Shown in pieces: positions 46,219 through 54,875 of a DNA stretch of 64,000 bases (position 1 is its first letter; each line of letters starts with the position of its first letter). The DNA is taken from positions 186,001 through 250,000 of the forward strand of contig CAKSZL010000001.1 of NCBI GenBank assembly GCA_934525625.1. The letters run 5' to 3'. The notes below the pieces were generated by a model. It was not told where the DNA came from, ran no database searches, and saw only the letters and a list, made by a program, of their open reading frames with translations. Position numbers and translations under genes: made by a program. This DNA comes from an uncultured Burkholderiaceae bacterium (GTDB taxonomy: Bacteria > Pseudomonadota > Gammaproteobacteria > Burkholderiales > Burkholderiaceae_B).

Positions 46219-47697
46219 ATGCTCGACCTATTCTCTGGCCTGACTATCGCAGTCGGGCTCAGCTTGGTGCTTGCTCTCCTTTTCGTGTTGGCCTTCGAAT
46301 TCATCAACGGTTTTCACGACACCGCCAACGCCGTCGCCACCGTCATCTATACCAAGGCCATGCCGCCGCACCTCGCGGTGATAGCCTCCGGCATCTTCAA
46401 CTTTCTGGGCGTGCTGCTGGGCGGCGTGGGGGTGGCCTACGCCATCGTCCATCTGCTGCCCGTGGAGCTGCTGCTCAACCTGGACAGCGGGCGCGGCCTG
46501 GCGATGGTGTTCGCCATGCTGGCCGCCGCCATCGCCTGGAACCTGGGCACCTGGTATTTCGGCATTCCCGCCTCCAGTTCGCACACGCTGATCGGCTCGG
46601 TGCTGGGCGTGGGCCTGGCCAACGCCCTGATCACCGACCTGCCGGTGGGCGCCGGCGTCAACTGGGGCAAGGCCATCGACATCGGCCTGTCGCTGATCGT
46701 GTCGCCGCTGGCCGGCTTCGCGGTGGCGGCGCTGCTGCTGATCGCCTTGAAAAAACTGTATGCCGACTCCAAGATGCACAAGACGCCCGAACAGCGCCGC
46801 ACCGTCGACGACAAAAAGCGCCCTCCTTTCTGGAACCGGCTGGTGCTGGTGCTGTCGGCCATGGGCGTCAGCTTCGTGCACGGCTCCAACGACGGGCAAA
46901 AAGGCATAGGCCTGATCATGCTGGTGCTGATCGGCATCGTCCCGGCCAAGTTCGTGCTGGATCCGGCCAGCACGCCCTATCAAATCCAGCGCACCTACGA
47001 CGCGGCCGCCCACCTGGGCGACTTCTACGAGCGCAATGCGGATACCCTGGGCGAGTACCTGGCGCTGCGGCGCGGGCCGCGCAACGGCGACCTGCCACCC
47101 ACCTTCCGCTGCGATCCGCAAGACACCCTGCCCACCATCGCGGCGGTGCGCCAAAACCTGAACGGCGTACAAACCTATAGCGACCTGCCGCCCGAGACGC
47201 GCATACGCGTGCGCCGCTATCTGCTGTGCCTGGACGACACGGCCCGCAAAGTGGGGAACCTGAGAGACCTGCCCCTGCGCGAAAAAGCCGACCTCAAGCG
47301 CCTGCGCGCCGACCTGACCGCCACCACCGAATACGCCCCCCTGTGGGTCATCATCGCGGTGGCGCTGGCCTTGGGCTTGGGCACCATGGTGGGCTGGCGC
47401 CGCGTGGTGCTGACCGTGGGCGAAAAAATAGGCAAGCAGGGCATGACCTACGCCCAGGGCATGGCGGCCCAGATTACCGCCGCCGGCGCCATCGGCGTGG
47501 CCAATATGTTCAGCCTGCCGGTCTCGACCACGCACGTGCTGTCTTCGGGCGTGGCCGGCACCATGGTCGCCAACCGCAGCGGCCTGCACAACGGCACCGT
47601 GCGCACCATTCTGCTGGCCTGGGTATTGACCCTGCCGGCCAGCATGCTGCTGGCCTCGGGCTTGTTCGCGCTGGCCGTGTACGTGCTGGGCGTCTGA
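46219..47697 (+). CDS. pit: Inorganic phosphate transporter (PiT family)
   Basis: 492 residues with many membrane segments. The two PiT signatures are FINGFHDTANAVATVIYT near the N-terminus and VSFVHGSNDGQKGIGLIM in the middle. SSSHTLIGSVLGVG and STTHVLSSGVAGTM are the matching later loops. A long cytoplasmic loop (about residues 255-370) separates the halves. Low-affinity proton- or metal-phosphate symport. Convergent with the amidohydrolase gene. Confidence 0.93.
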   Translation: MLDLFSGLTIAVGLSLVLALLFVLAFEFINGFHDTANAVATVIYTKAMPPHLAVIASGIFNFLGVLLGGVGVAYAIVHLLPVELLLNLDSGRGLAMVFAMLAAAIAWNLGTWYFGIPASSSHTLIGSVLGVGLANALITDLPVGAGVNWGKAIDIGLSLIVSPLAGFAVAALLLIALKKLYADSKMHKTPEQRRTVDDKKRPPFWNRLVLVLSAMGVSFVHGSNDGQKGIGLIMLVLIGIVPAKFVLDPASTPYQIQRTYDAAAHLGDFYERNADTLGEYLALRRGPRNGDLPPTFRCDPQDTLPTIAAVRQNLNGVQTYSDLPPETRIRVRRYLLCLDDTARKVGNLRDLPLREKADLKRLRADLTATTEYAPLWVIIAVALALGLGTMVGWRRVVLTVGEKIGKQGMTYAQGMAAQITAAGAIGVANMFSLPVSTTHVLSSGVAGTMVANRSGLHNGTVRTILLAWVLTLPASMLLASGLFALAVYVLGV

Positions 47698-47790
47698 TTG
47701 CGCATTCGCCCCGCTTGAGCCGGGACGCGCAGCAAAAACCCGGCACGTCCTTTACAGGCTCGGCCGGGCAATAAGGTTGCAGCTTGCGCT

Positions 47791-48756
47791 TTACAGCTTG
47801 AACAGCTTCTTCGCGTTCTCGTAGCAGACCTTGGCGCGGGTTTGCTCGTCCAGCGGCGCGGTTTCGATGAATTCCGCCGCGATCTGCGTCGACTCGTAGG
47901 GATAGTCCACCGAGAACATCACGGCGTCCGCCCCCATTTCGCCTATCGCGCCCGTCAGGGCGGCATGCGAGCACACGCCCGAAGTCGTGATCAGGATGTT
48001 GCTGCCTATGTATTCCGAGGGCTTGCGCGCCAAGGTAACGCCGCAGGGGTAGGTCGAGAAGCGGCTGTCGAAGCGCCAGCGCAGGTAAGGCAGGCAGCCC
48101 TCGCCCATGTGGCCCACGACCACCTTGGCGCCGGGGTGACGGTCGAACACGCCACCGAACAGAATACGCAGCGCGTGCGTGGCGGTTTCCACGCCCCAGC
48201 CCCAGGTTGCGCCGGTCAGCTCCGGGTGGCCTTCGTAAAAATAGGGCTGGTCGTAGGAATAGAAGGGATGCAGGTAGAAAGGCACGTCCAGCTCTTGCAG
48301 ACACGCCCAGAATTCGTCGTATTGCGGCGCGTCGTAGTAGACGCCCAGCGTGTGGCCGTTGACCAGCGTGCCCTTGAAGCCCAGCTCTTTCACCGCGCGT
48401 TCCAGTTCCTTGATGGCCTGGGCGGGGTCCTGCATGGGCAGCGTCGCAAAGCCGCCGAAACGGGTGGGATGTTTCGCGATCTTCTCGGCCAGGTAGTCGT
48501 TGTTGGCCTTGGAGTTCGAGATCGCCTTGGCCACGTCCGTCTCCGCCTGGACGCTGGGGCCGGTCTGCGACAAGATCACGTACTCGATGCCGGCATCGTC
48601 CATTTCCTTCAGGCGCAGTTCGCCGACGTCCAGCAGGCGGCGCGACAGGTCGGCGGCGACGTCAGGGTCTATCTGGCTGACGAAAGCCTTGGAATACGCG
48701 GCGAAATCCGGTGTGGTGAAATGCTCCTCGAACGCGATCTTGCGGATTCGTCCCAT
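47791..48756 (-). CDS. Amidohydrolase of the dihydroxybenzoate/gamma-resorcylate decarboxylase type
   Basis: 321 residues, amidohydrolase_2 family. The N-terminus IRKIAFEEHFTTPDF carries the ExH metal motif of 2,3- and 2,6-dihydroxybenzoate decarboxylases. VVVGHMGEGCLPY and VMFSVDYPYES supply the later His and Asp ligands. These enzymes remove CO2 from hydroxybenzoates without redox cofactor. AGGAG 7 nt before the ATG. A perfect-consensus palindrome TCAGCATACTGA lies 60 bp upstream, tying the gene to the MarR regulon with the dioxygenase. Confidence 0.88.
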   Translation of the reverse strand: MGRIRKIAFEEHFTTPDFAAYSKAFVSQIDPDVAADLSRRLLDVGELRLKEMDDAGIEYVILSQTGPSVQAETDVAKAISNSKANNDYLAEKIAKHPTRFGGFATLPMQDPAQAIKELERAVKELGFKGTLVNGHTLGVYYDAPQYDEFWACLQELDVPFYLHPFYSYDQPYFYEGHPELTGATWGWGVETATHALRILFGGVFDRHPGAKVVVGHMGEGCLPYLRWRFDSRFSTYPCGVTLARKPSEYIGSNILITTSGVCSHAALTGAIGEMGADAVMFSVDYPYESTQIAAEFIETAPLDEQTRAKVCYENAKKLFKL

Positions 48757-48816
48757 GCTTGTTCTCCTGGTCGGTGTCGCATGCCGGTCGAACGGACGGT
48801 TTTGCCCGCTTTTTAA

Positions 48817-48828
48817 TCAGCATACTGA
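48817..48828. promoter_or_regulatory. MarR-type operator upstream of the amidohydrolase
   Basis: TCAGCATACTGA, within AATCAGCATACTGACA, matches the operators near 41.3 and 41.6 kb and lies 61 bp before the amidohydrolase ATG. Confidence 0.75.
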
Positions 48829-48916
48829 CAATATGATCAAAAAAAACGGGATGCACGCCAAGCCGGCGGCGCAACAGCCGCCGCCCCTGGACAGGGCGCG
48901 GGCCTCCCGGATACTG

Positions 48917-48928
48917 TAAGTATACTGA
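48917..48928. promoter_or_regulatory. Second MarR-type operator upstream of the amidohydrolase
   Basis: TAAGTATACTGA, a copy of the operator motif with a weaker left half, 100 bp from the first copy; looping between the two is possible. Confidence 0.55.
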
Positions 48929-48982
48929 CAAATATTCCAGCGGCGAACCCGATTGCGCCGTCGAATGCCCCGGGAATTACCC

Positions 48983-49534
48983 CTATAGATCCTTGAGCGT
49001 GGCGCGGCCGTACTGGTTGTTGGCTTCCACCACCTGCAGCAGCAGGGTCAGAAACGTGCGCTGCTCTTTCAGCGAAAGCGGCGCCAGCAGCTTGCGCTGA
49101 GAGCTCTCCACCCCCGCCTGCATGTCTTCCATGGCGGTCAGGCCTTCTTTGGTGAGCGCCACCAGGCGCGAACGGCGGTCTTGTTCGTTGACGCGGCGCT
49201 CGACCCAGCCCTTGTCCTCCAGCCGCCGGATGACGTCGGCCACCGTCGTGCGATCCAGGCCGACTTCGTAGCCTACAGCCGTCTGATCCAGCCATGGGTT
49301 GCGCGCCAGCACCGTCAGGATGCCGTATTGCACCGGCGTGATGCCGTTCTTGCTTTCCTCGAAGAACAGCGCGCAATGTATCTGGTGCAGGCGGCGCACC
49401 AGAAAGCCCGGCCGCGACCAGACCCCGCCGCCTATCATGTCCAGCTCGTCTATGTACTGCATCAAGCGTTTTTTCGCGGCGCTACCCTCCCGCTGCAGCG
49501 TCGCAGTTTGAGTTTCCGTGCTGCTCTTCGTCAT
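48983..49534 (-). CDS. MarR-family transcriptional regulator
   Basis: 183 residues. The winged helix is clear: ITPVQYGILTVLARNPWLDQTAVGYEVGLDRTTVADVIRRLEDKGWVERR, with the wing residues EQDRRSRLVALT. MarR proteins are usually repressors released by aromatic acids. Palindromes of one consensus are found in its own promoter, before the amidohydrolase just downstream and in the 41.3-41.6 kb divergent region, so it is the obvious candidate regulator for all of them. It is followed by the amidohydrolase on the same strand. Confidence 0.92.
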   Translation of the reverse strand: MTKSSTETQTATLQREGSAAKKRLMQYIDELDMIGGGVWSRPGFLVRRLHQIHCALFFEESKNGITPVQYGILTVLARNPWLDQTAVGYEVGLDRTTVADVIRRLEDKGWVERRVNEQDRRSRLVALTKEGLTAMEDMQAGVESSQRKLLAPLSLKEQRTFLTLLLQVVEANNQYGRATLKDL

Positions 49535-49572
49535 ACGCGGCTATCCGTCCGTAACCATTCATACTGTTTTAT

Positions 49573-49584
49573 TCAGTATACAGA
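49573..49584. promoter_or_regulatory. MarR-type operator in the marR promoter
   Basis: TCAGTATACAGA lies 39 bp before the marR start in an AT-rich stretch and fits the operator consensus, implying autoregulation. A further half site CATACTG lies at 49560-49566. Confidence 0.65.
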
Positions 49585-49707
49585 TTATCATGAGATTAGC
49601 ATGAGCCCGAGGCTGGGCGATTTGCGCAAAAACAAGCCATCCCGGCCCTGCCAGCGCCATCGATGGTTTCTTCCGGCAGGGTGGCCGCAAACCTTGGAAC
49701 CTGGATG

Positions 49708-50859
49708 TCAATACAGCGAAAGCTGCCCATCGCCCGCGTCGGCATCGCCCACCGTCAGCTTGCCCACCCGTATGCCCAGCAGGCGTATGCGGCTGCGCAT
49801 GGGAATGCGTTTCAGGCACTGGCGCGCGGCGTCCAGTATGGCTTGCGGTTCGTCGGTGAGGCTGGGCACGGTGTGGTCGCGCGTGACCGTGCGGAAGTCT
49901 TCGAAGCGCAGCTTGACGCCTATGGTGCGGCCTTTGCAGCGCTTGCGCCGCAAGTCGTCGGCCACGCGCTCGCACAGTTGCACCAGCACTTGCGACAGCT
50001 CGCCGCGGTCGCGCGCCACGTGCAGGTCGCGTTCGAAAGTGGTTTCGCGGCTGATGGACTTGGGCTCGGAATACGTGACGACGGGGCGTTCGTCCTGGCC
50101 TTGCGCCACGCGCAGCAGCCAAGCCGCATAGCTTAGCCCGAACACCTCCTGCAACAGCGCGGGCGCGGCCTGGGCCAATTGGCCTATGGTTTCTATGCCC
50201 ATGGCCTTCAGCTTGAGGGTGGACTTCGGCCCTATGCCGTTGATCTTGCCGACCGCCAGCGGCCAGATGCGCACCGGCACGTCCTCCATGGTCAACAGCG
50301 TGATGCCGTCGGGCTTGTCCAGGTCGGAACCTATCTTGGAGAGCAGCTTGTTGGGCGTAATCGCAATCGAACAGCTCAGGCCGGTGGCGTCGCGCACGGC
50401 CTGCTTGATGCGCCGGGCCAGCGTCAGGTCGTCGGGCTCGGGGTGGTCGGTGAGATCCAGGTAGATCTCGTCTATGCCGCGGTCTTCCATGGCGTCCACC
50501 ACCGTCGCCACGGCTTGCTTGAAGCGGCGCGAATATTCGCGATAGGCCTGGAAATCCGAAGGCAGCAAGATGGCCTCGGGCGCCAACTGCGCCGCTTTCA
50601 TGATGCCCATGGCCGAGAACACGCCGTATTGGCGGGCCTCGTAGGTGGAAGTCGTCAGCACGCCACGGCCCACGTAGTCGCGCAAGCGCCGATAGCGGTA
50701 GCTGCCGTCGGCCAGCTTTTCGGGCGGCGCGCCGCGCCCGCCCACCACCACCGGCCGGCCGCGCAAGTCGGGATAGCGCAGCAACTCCACGGACGCAAAG
50801 AATGCATCCATGTCCAGATGCGCAATGCGGCGGCGAGGTGTGGAAGTATCGGCGGACAC
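49708..50859 (-). CDS. dinB: DNA polymerase IV
   Basis: 383 residues, Y-family translesion polymerase. IAHLDMDAFFASVELLRYP and GIDEIYLDLTDH carry the catalytic acidic residues. The thumb and little-finger regions follow (NGIGPKSTLKLKAMGI). The C-terminal QLSLY is a beta-clamp binding motif. The start codon is GTG at 50859 (SADTSTPRRRIAH follows); no strong ribosome-binding site or LexA box was recognised by eye. Confidence 0.93.
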   Translation of the reverse strand: MSADTSTPRRRIAHLDMDAFFASVELLRYPDLRGRPVVVGGRGAPPEKLADGSYRYRRLRDYVGRGVLTTSTYEARQYGVFSAMGIMKAAQLAPEAILLPSDFQAYREYSRRFKQAVATVVDAMEDRGIDEIYLDLTDHPEPDDLTLARRIKQAVRDATGLSCSIAITPNKLLSKIGSDLDKPDGITLLTMEDVPVRIWPLAVGKINGIGPKSTLKLKAMGIETIGQLAQAAPALLQEVFGLSYAAWLLRVAQGQDERPVVTYSEPKSISRETTFERDLHVARDRGELSQVLVQLCERVADDLRRKRCKGRTIGVKLRFEDFRTVTRDHTVPSLTDEPQAILDAARQCLKRIPMRSRIRLLGIRVGKLTVGDADAGDGQLSLY

Positions 50860-51087
50860 GGCTAGGCGAATGAAACAGGCATCCTCTTGAGGCCGGGCGG
50901 AAAAATGCCGCGCCGGGCATGGCCGGGTTCAAACCCGGTTCGCGCGCGGGATGCTGGTGCGCACCGGTGCAAGTTTATCGCCTTGGCAAAGAGCGGGGGC
51001 GCGGCAAGCGGTGCTAGCTGTTCTTCGTAGGCTGCGTCTTTTGTTTTTTTTGGTTCTTAAGCGCTGCCGGAGATGGGTGAGCTGGGG

Positions 51088-51185
51088 TTGAGTTCTTTAG
51101 CGCTGCCGGAGGCGGGGGCCGATGTTTGAGTTCTTTAGCGCTGCCGGAGGCGGGGGCCGATGTTTGAGTTCTTTAGCGCTGCCGG
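51088..51185. repeat. 38-bp tandem repeat, about 2.6 copies
   Basis: The segment GAGTTCTTTAGCGCTGCCGG starts at 51090, 51128 and 51166, an exact 38-bp period; the first two units are identical over the rest (AGGCGGGGGCCGAT). A degenerate extra copy starts near 51053. The last copy runs into the left arm of the adjacent inverted repeat. Confidence 0.9.
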
Positions 51186-51390
51186 TGGCAAGCCCACTGA
51201 CGCGGCCGGTCGGGCGGCCCCGCTGCGCGGGGCTTCCCGCGTCTACCTCGTACGTGCGGGCGACGAAAGAACTCGCCCTCAGCGCTGCGCGCTTGCGGTG
51301 CTCGGGCAGCTTTCGCCGACTGCCCCCGCACTGCCTTCGGTAGCACGCGGCGCCCTCCAACGGCCGCGTCAGTGGGCTTGCCGCCGGCAG
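51179..51390. repeat. Long-arm inverted repeat (copy D)
   Basis: The 30-bp arms (51179-51208, 51361-51390) differ at one position. The 152-nt centre has a hairpin GGCCCCGCTGCGCGGGGC and ends GCCCTCCAA, similar in plan to the GGCCCGCTACGCGGGC ... CTCCAA core of copies A and C. Confidence 0.88.
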
Positions 51391-51515
51391 CTTGGCGATG
51401 GTGTCATGCATCTAAACCACTTGGGTTGAGCGTTGCCTGTTGCTGTAGTGCAGCATGGCGGCAAAAACAAGGGCGCCCAGCGGCGCCCTTGTTTTCCTTT
51501 TGCATCCGCGAGGAA

Positions 51516-53663
51516 TCAGAAATCCATTCTGACCCCCAGCGTGACGCGGCGGCCGGGCAGCGGCGCGACATGCGACAGGAAGGAGGAATGATTCAAGGCG
51601 AGCTGGTTGAACAGGTTGCTGGCGCGCAGGTAAACCATGTAGTCCACGCCGCCCATGCTGTCGGCATAAGACACACCCAGGTTCATCATGTTGTAGCCCG
51701 GCGTTTCCTGCTCGTAGCTGGCGATGCGGTTCTGGTGGAAGACGCGGTACAGCTCGACGTCGCCGGCCCAGTTGCCCCATTTGACCTTGCCGCGCACGCC
51801 CGCCCTGGCCGCCGGAATGCGAGGCAGATTGCCTTCGCCGCCCGAGAGCTTGCCGCGCACCACGTCGCCGAACACGCCCAAGGTGAAGTGGCGGTTGAAG
51901 GCGTAGTCCACCTGCCCTTCCACGCCCGTGAACTGCGCATCGTGCTGGCGGTAATCGATCAAGCGGAAGTCCTCCACCTGGTCCACTGTTTCGGCATAGA
52001 TGTAGTTCTTCACGCGGTTGTGGAACAGGCTGACCGCGAACGTCAGGTCGCCCGCGTGCTTGCGCAGCGTCAGGTCGATGTTGTTGGAGGTTTCCTTGCC
52101 CAGGTTGGGGTCGCCGCGCTCGTAGGTGTTGGTCGCCAGGTGCACGCCGTCGGCGTACAGCTCTTGCGCATTGGGCAGGCGGTGCGAGTGCGACAAGGAC
52201 AGCGACAAGGCGTAGGCCGGCGTCAGGCTCCAGATCGCCGCGCCCGAGACCGAGGTGGCGTTGAAGCTGGCCTTGGGCTGGCCGTTCCGCGGCGTTACCG
52301 ACTTCCAGTCGTGGCGCGCGCCCAGCTCGAAGCGCCAGGCGTCGCTGGGCTGATAGGTCTCCAGCAAAAAGATGCCGGTGCTGTTGGTGCGCGTTTCGGG
52401 CAGGAAGGCTTCTTCGCCCAGCGCGCTGAAATCGCTGCGCGCCGTCTGCACGCCGGCCACGCCGCGCCAGTTGCCCAGGCGCGCGTGCTCGGCCTCCACG
52501 CGCATGTCGTAGCCGCGGTTCTTGAAGGTCGTGCCGACCACGCCCGCCTCGATTTCATCGTGGCGGTAGTCCGTCCAGCCGCCGCGCAGCCGCACGCGCT
52601 CGATGCCGGCGAAGGGCTGGCGATACTCGCCGCGCACGTCCACGCGCTTGCTCTTGGCCTCTACCCAAGGCGCGGCATGGTCGTGATCATGGTCGTGTCC
52701 GTGATCGTCATGGCCGTGCTCATCGTGGGCATGATCGTCATGGTCATGGTCGTGATCATCGTGGCCGTGGCCATCATGATCGTCGTGATCGTCATGCCCG
52801 TGATCGTGGCCATGGCCGTCGTCGGGACAATGCAGGTGGCTGCCGTGCGGATGGCAACCCGCGTATTCGTGCGTATGGCCCGGCAGGCCGTACTTTCTGT
52901 CCGTCTGCGTGTAGGCCACGCCGAAGTAGCCTCGGCTACCCACCCACGACATGCCTATGCTGCCGCGCGAGGTGTCTTCGTACGATCCGTCCAGCCGGTC
53001 GCTGCTCCATTTGGGCACACGATAGTCGTCCGAGCGCCGCTTCATGCCTTCCACGTGCAGGGCGAAACTGCCTTCGCCCGCCGTCAGCGCGAACGCGCCT
53101 TCGCGCGTCTTGCTGCCCGTCGTGCCGCGCAAATCCACGCTGCCCTCGATGCCGCGCTCCGGTACGCGGGTGGGAATCTTGTTGTCGATGACGTTGACGA
53201 CCCCGCCGATGGCCCCGCCGCCGTACAGCAGCGTCGCCGGGCCGCGCAGCACTTCCAGCCGCTCCGTCAGCATGGGCTCCACGTCGACGGCATGGTCGGG
53301 CGAAATCGCCGATGCGTCCATTACCTCCGAGCCATCGGTCAAGGTCAGCACCCGAGGCGAAGTCTGGCCGCGCACCACCGGGCGGCTGGCGCCTGCGCCG
53401 AAGGTGTCCGCATGCACGCCCATCAAGCCGTTCAAGGTGTCGCCCAGCGTGCCCTGGCGCTGCAGAATCAAATCGTCGCCCGCCAGAATTTCGGCCGGCG
53501 TGCTCATGGATTCCACACGCTGGCCGAACGGATCGGCCGATACGGTAATGGATTCCAATTGCTCGACCTCGCCCCGCTGCGCCGTCTGCGCCTGCGCCAT
53601 CGCCGCGCACGCCATGCCCACGGCCAATGCCAGCGGCCGTATGCAGACTTTCCCTGCTTTCAT
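51516..53663 (-). CDS. TonB-dependent receptor with histidine-rich loop, probable zinc receptor (ZnuD-like)
   Basis: 715 residues. Signal peptide MKAGKVCIRPLALAVGMACAAMAQA, plug domain (LEVLRGPATLLYGGGAIGGVVNVID) and C-terminal 22-strand barrel ending LPGRRVTLGVRMDF. Residues about 259-329 form an extracellular-loop insertion with some 26 histidines plus Asp and Gly (HGHDHGHDDHDDHDGHGHDD). Such loops bind zinc. A Zur-type box in the promoter supports outer-membrane zinc import. The start was chosen by the signal peptide; an ATG 19 codons earlier overlaps the promoter. Confidence 0.9.
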   Translation of the reverse strand: MKAGKVCIRPLALAVGMACAAMAQAQTAQRGEVEQLESITVSADPFGQRVESMSTPAEILAGDDLILQRQGTLGDTLNGLMGVHADTFGAGASRPVVRGQTSPRVLTLTDGSEVMDASAISPDHAVDVEPMLTERLEVLRGPATLLYGGGAIGGVVNVIDNKIPTRVPERGIEGSVDLRGTTGSKTREGAFALTAGEGSFALHVEGMKRRSDDYRVPKWSSDRLDGSYEDTSRGSIGMSWVGSRGYFGVAYTQTDRKYGLPGHTHEYAGCHPHGSHLHCPDDGHGHDHGHDDHDDHDGHGHDDHDHDHDDHAHDEHGHDDHGHDHDHDHAAPWVEAKSKRVDVRGEYRQPFAGIERVRLRGGWTDYRHDEIEAGVVGTTFKNRGYDMRVEAEHARLGNWRGVAGVQTARSDFSALGEEAFLPETRTNSTGIFLLETYQPSDAWRFELGARHDWKSVTPRNGQPKASFNATSVSGAAIWSLTPAYALSLSLSHSHRLPNAQELYADGVHLATNTYERGDPNLGKETSNNIDLTLRKHAGDLTFAVSLFHNRVKNYIYAETVDQVEDFRLIDYRQHDAQFTGVEGQVDYAFNRHFTLGVFGDVVRGKLSGGEGNLPRIPAARAGVRGKVKWGNWAGDVELYRVFHQNRIASYEQETPGYNMMNLGVSYADSMGGVDYMVYLRASNLFNQLALNHSSFLSHVAPLPGRRVTLGVRMDF

Positions 53664-53722
53664 GAATGCTTCCCCGTTGTCTGATTGACGTCGATGCACT
53701 TGTTCTGCATCGATTTTCATTC

Positions 53723-53745
53723 GAAATGTTATAACATAACAGATC
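53723..53745. promoter_or_regulatory. Zur box upstream of the TonB receptor
   Basis: The left half is GAAATGTTATA, identical to the gammaproteobacterial Zur consensus half site. The right half CATAACAGATC keeps most of it. The centre ATGTTATAACAT is a perfect palindrome. About 60 bp before the receptor start. Confidence 0.75.
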
Positions 53746-53911
53746 GATTATGCAAGCAGGGATGCCTGGGCTAGATCCGCGGAATCATGGCGCGATCAAG
53801 CGCGCCGCCCAGCGGCCTCCAAGCCCGGCCAGACCTGCAATGAAAGGCCGGCTAGGGTTGAACTGCCCCCCCCCAAAGGTTGGAAACCATGTCCAACTTG
53901 CGGGGAGCAGT

Positions 53912-54598
53912 TCACGGTTGACGGGCTTCCCGGCCTTCTTTCAGCGTCTGGCTTTGTTCCTGCGTGTACGCGTGTTCGCGGAACAGGAACTCGGCGCGCT
54001 CGGGCTGCCCTTGCTCGATGGCCCGCACGATGTTGTGATGCTGGCCATGCGCATAGAACAGCAGGTCGAACATGCGGTCTTTGCTGCTGCTGGAAAACGC
54101 GATGCTCAGCGGCGCGGTAAACGGCACGACGTTGCAGCGCTCGATCAGGGAAGCCAGCAAGGGGCTTTGCGCCGCTTCGATGACCAGCCGATGAAAGCGC
54201 TCGTTCATCTGCGCATAGCGCGATTCCGCGTCTTCGTTCAAAGTGCGCTGCGCGAAGATGGCGTCGCCTTCGCTCAGGCATTGCTTCAACTCGGCCAGCA
54301 GTTCGGGCGCCGCGCCGCGCTCGGCCAGCGTACGCGCCGCGACGCCTTCGAGCACCGCGCGCAGCCTCAGGGCCTCCAGCGTCTGTTCCAGCGTAAAGGC
54401 GCGCACCGCATAGCCGCGCTTGCCCGCGGGCGCCAGCAAGCCTTCTTGCGCCAGCACCGGCAAAGCCTGGCGTATGGGCATGCGCGACACGCCCAGGCGT
54501 GCGGCCAGCTCGACCTCCAGCATGCGTTCGCCGGGCCGCACCCGCCCTTGCAGAATCATTTCTCTAAGCTGGACGATGACGGAAGTCTGTTGGCTCAT
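53912..54598 (-). CDS. GntR-family regulator (FCD subfamily)
   Basis: 228 residues. The winged helix is VIVQLREMILQGRVRPGERMLEVELAARLGVSRMPIRQALPVLAQEGLL. The FCD all-helical effector domain follows, with metal-ligand-like residues in NERFHRLVIEAA and YAHGQHHNIVRAI. It resembles VanR-type regulators of vanillate demethylase genes. Divergent from the demethylase reductase gene over a region with two palindromes. Confidence 0.9.
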   Translation of the reverse strand: MSQQTSVIVQLREMILQGRVRPGERMLEVELAARLGVSRMPIRQALPVLAQEGLLAPAGKRGYAVRAFTLEQTLEALRLRAVLEGVAARTLAERGAAPELLAELKQCLSEGDAIFAQRTLNEDAESRYAQMNERFHRLVIEAAQSPLLASLIERCNVVPFTAPLSIAFSSSSKDRMFDLLFYAHGQHHNIVRAIEQGQPERAEFLFREHAYTQEQSQTLKEGREARQP

Positions 54599-54731
54599 AT
54601 GGATGAGGCGGGCGGGAACGGACGCCGCCGGGCATGGGAAAAGAAGGGGAAACGCACGTCGGCCAAGACCGGCTGCAAGTGTAGCGCACGGGTTAAAAGC
54701 GTCTACGGTTTGCGTCTACGGTTTGCGGTTC

Positions 54732-54800
54732 ATTTTGGATCCAAAATTATAATTAAAACCCTAGAATTAACCCTTATTCTTTAATTTTGGATCCCAAAAT
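54732..54800. promoter_or_regulatory. Two GntR-type operators
   Basis: ATTTTGGATCCAAAAT (54732-54747, perfect palindrome) and ATTTTGGATCCCAAAAT (54784-54800, same arms with one extra base) are 52 bp apart in an AT-rich stretch between the divergent GntR and VanB-like genes. The core ATTTTGGATCC recalls FCD-GntR sites. Confidence 0.8.
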
Positions 54801-54875
54801 ATAATTTCCAGGTAATCTTCCGCTACCGGCCGCTTCTTCTTCCGGCCTTTCTTCACACGCCACGGGCTTCTTGCC

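Larger units (their letters stand above)
50860..51515. other. Large repeat-bearing gap between dinB and the TonB receptor
   Basis: A 656-bp gap with no credible gene. From left to right it holds a small palindrome CCGGGTTCAAACCCGG (50923-50938), a 38-bp tandem repeat (51088-51185), a long-arm inverted repeat (51179-51390), and the probable transcript end of the TonB receptor (hairpin GGGCGCCC/GGCGCCCTTG near 51473-51490). Confidence 0.65.

Noticed and set aside
51088..51185. Regular direct repeats considered as a CRISPR array
   Set aside because: The units are contiguous with no spacers and there are fewer than three full copies; no cas genes are present.
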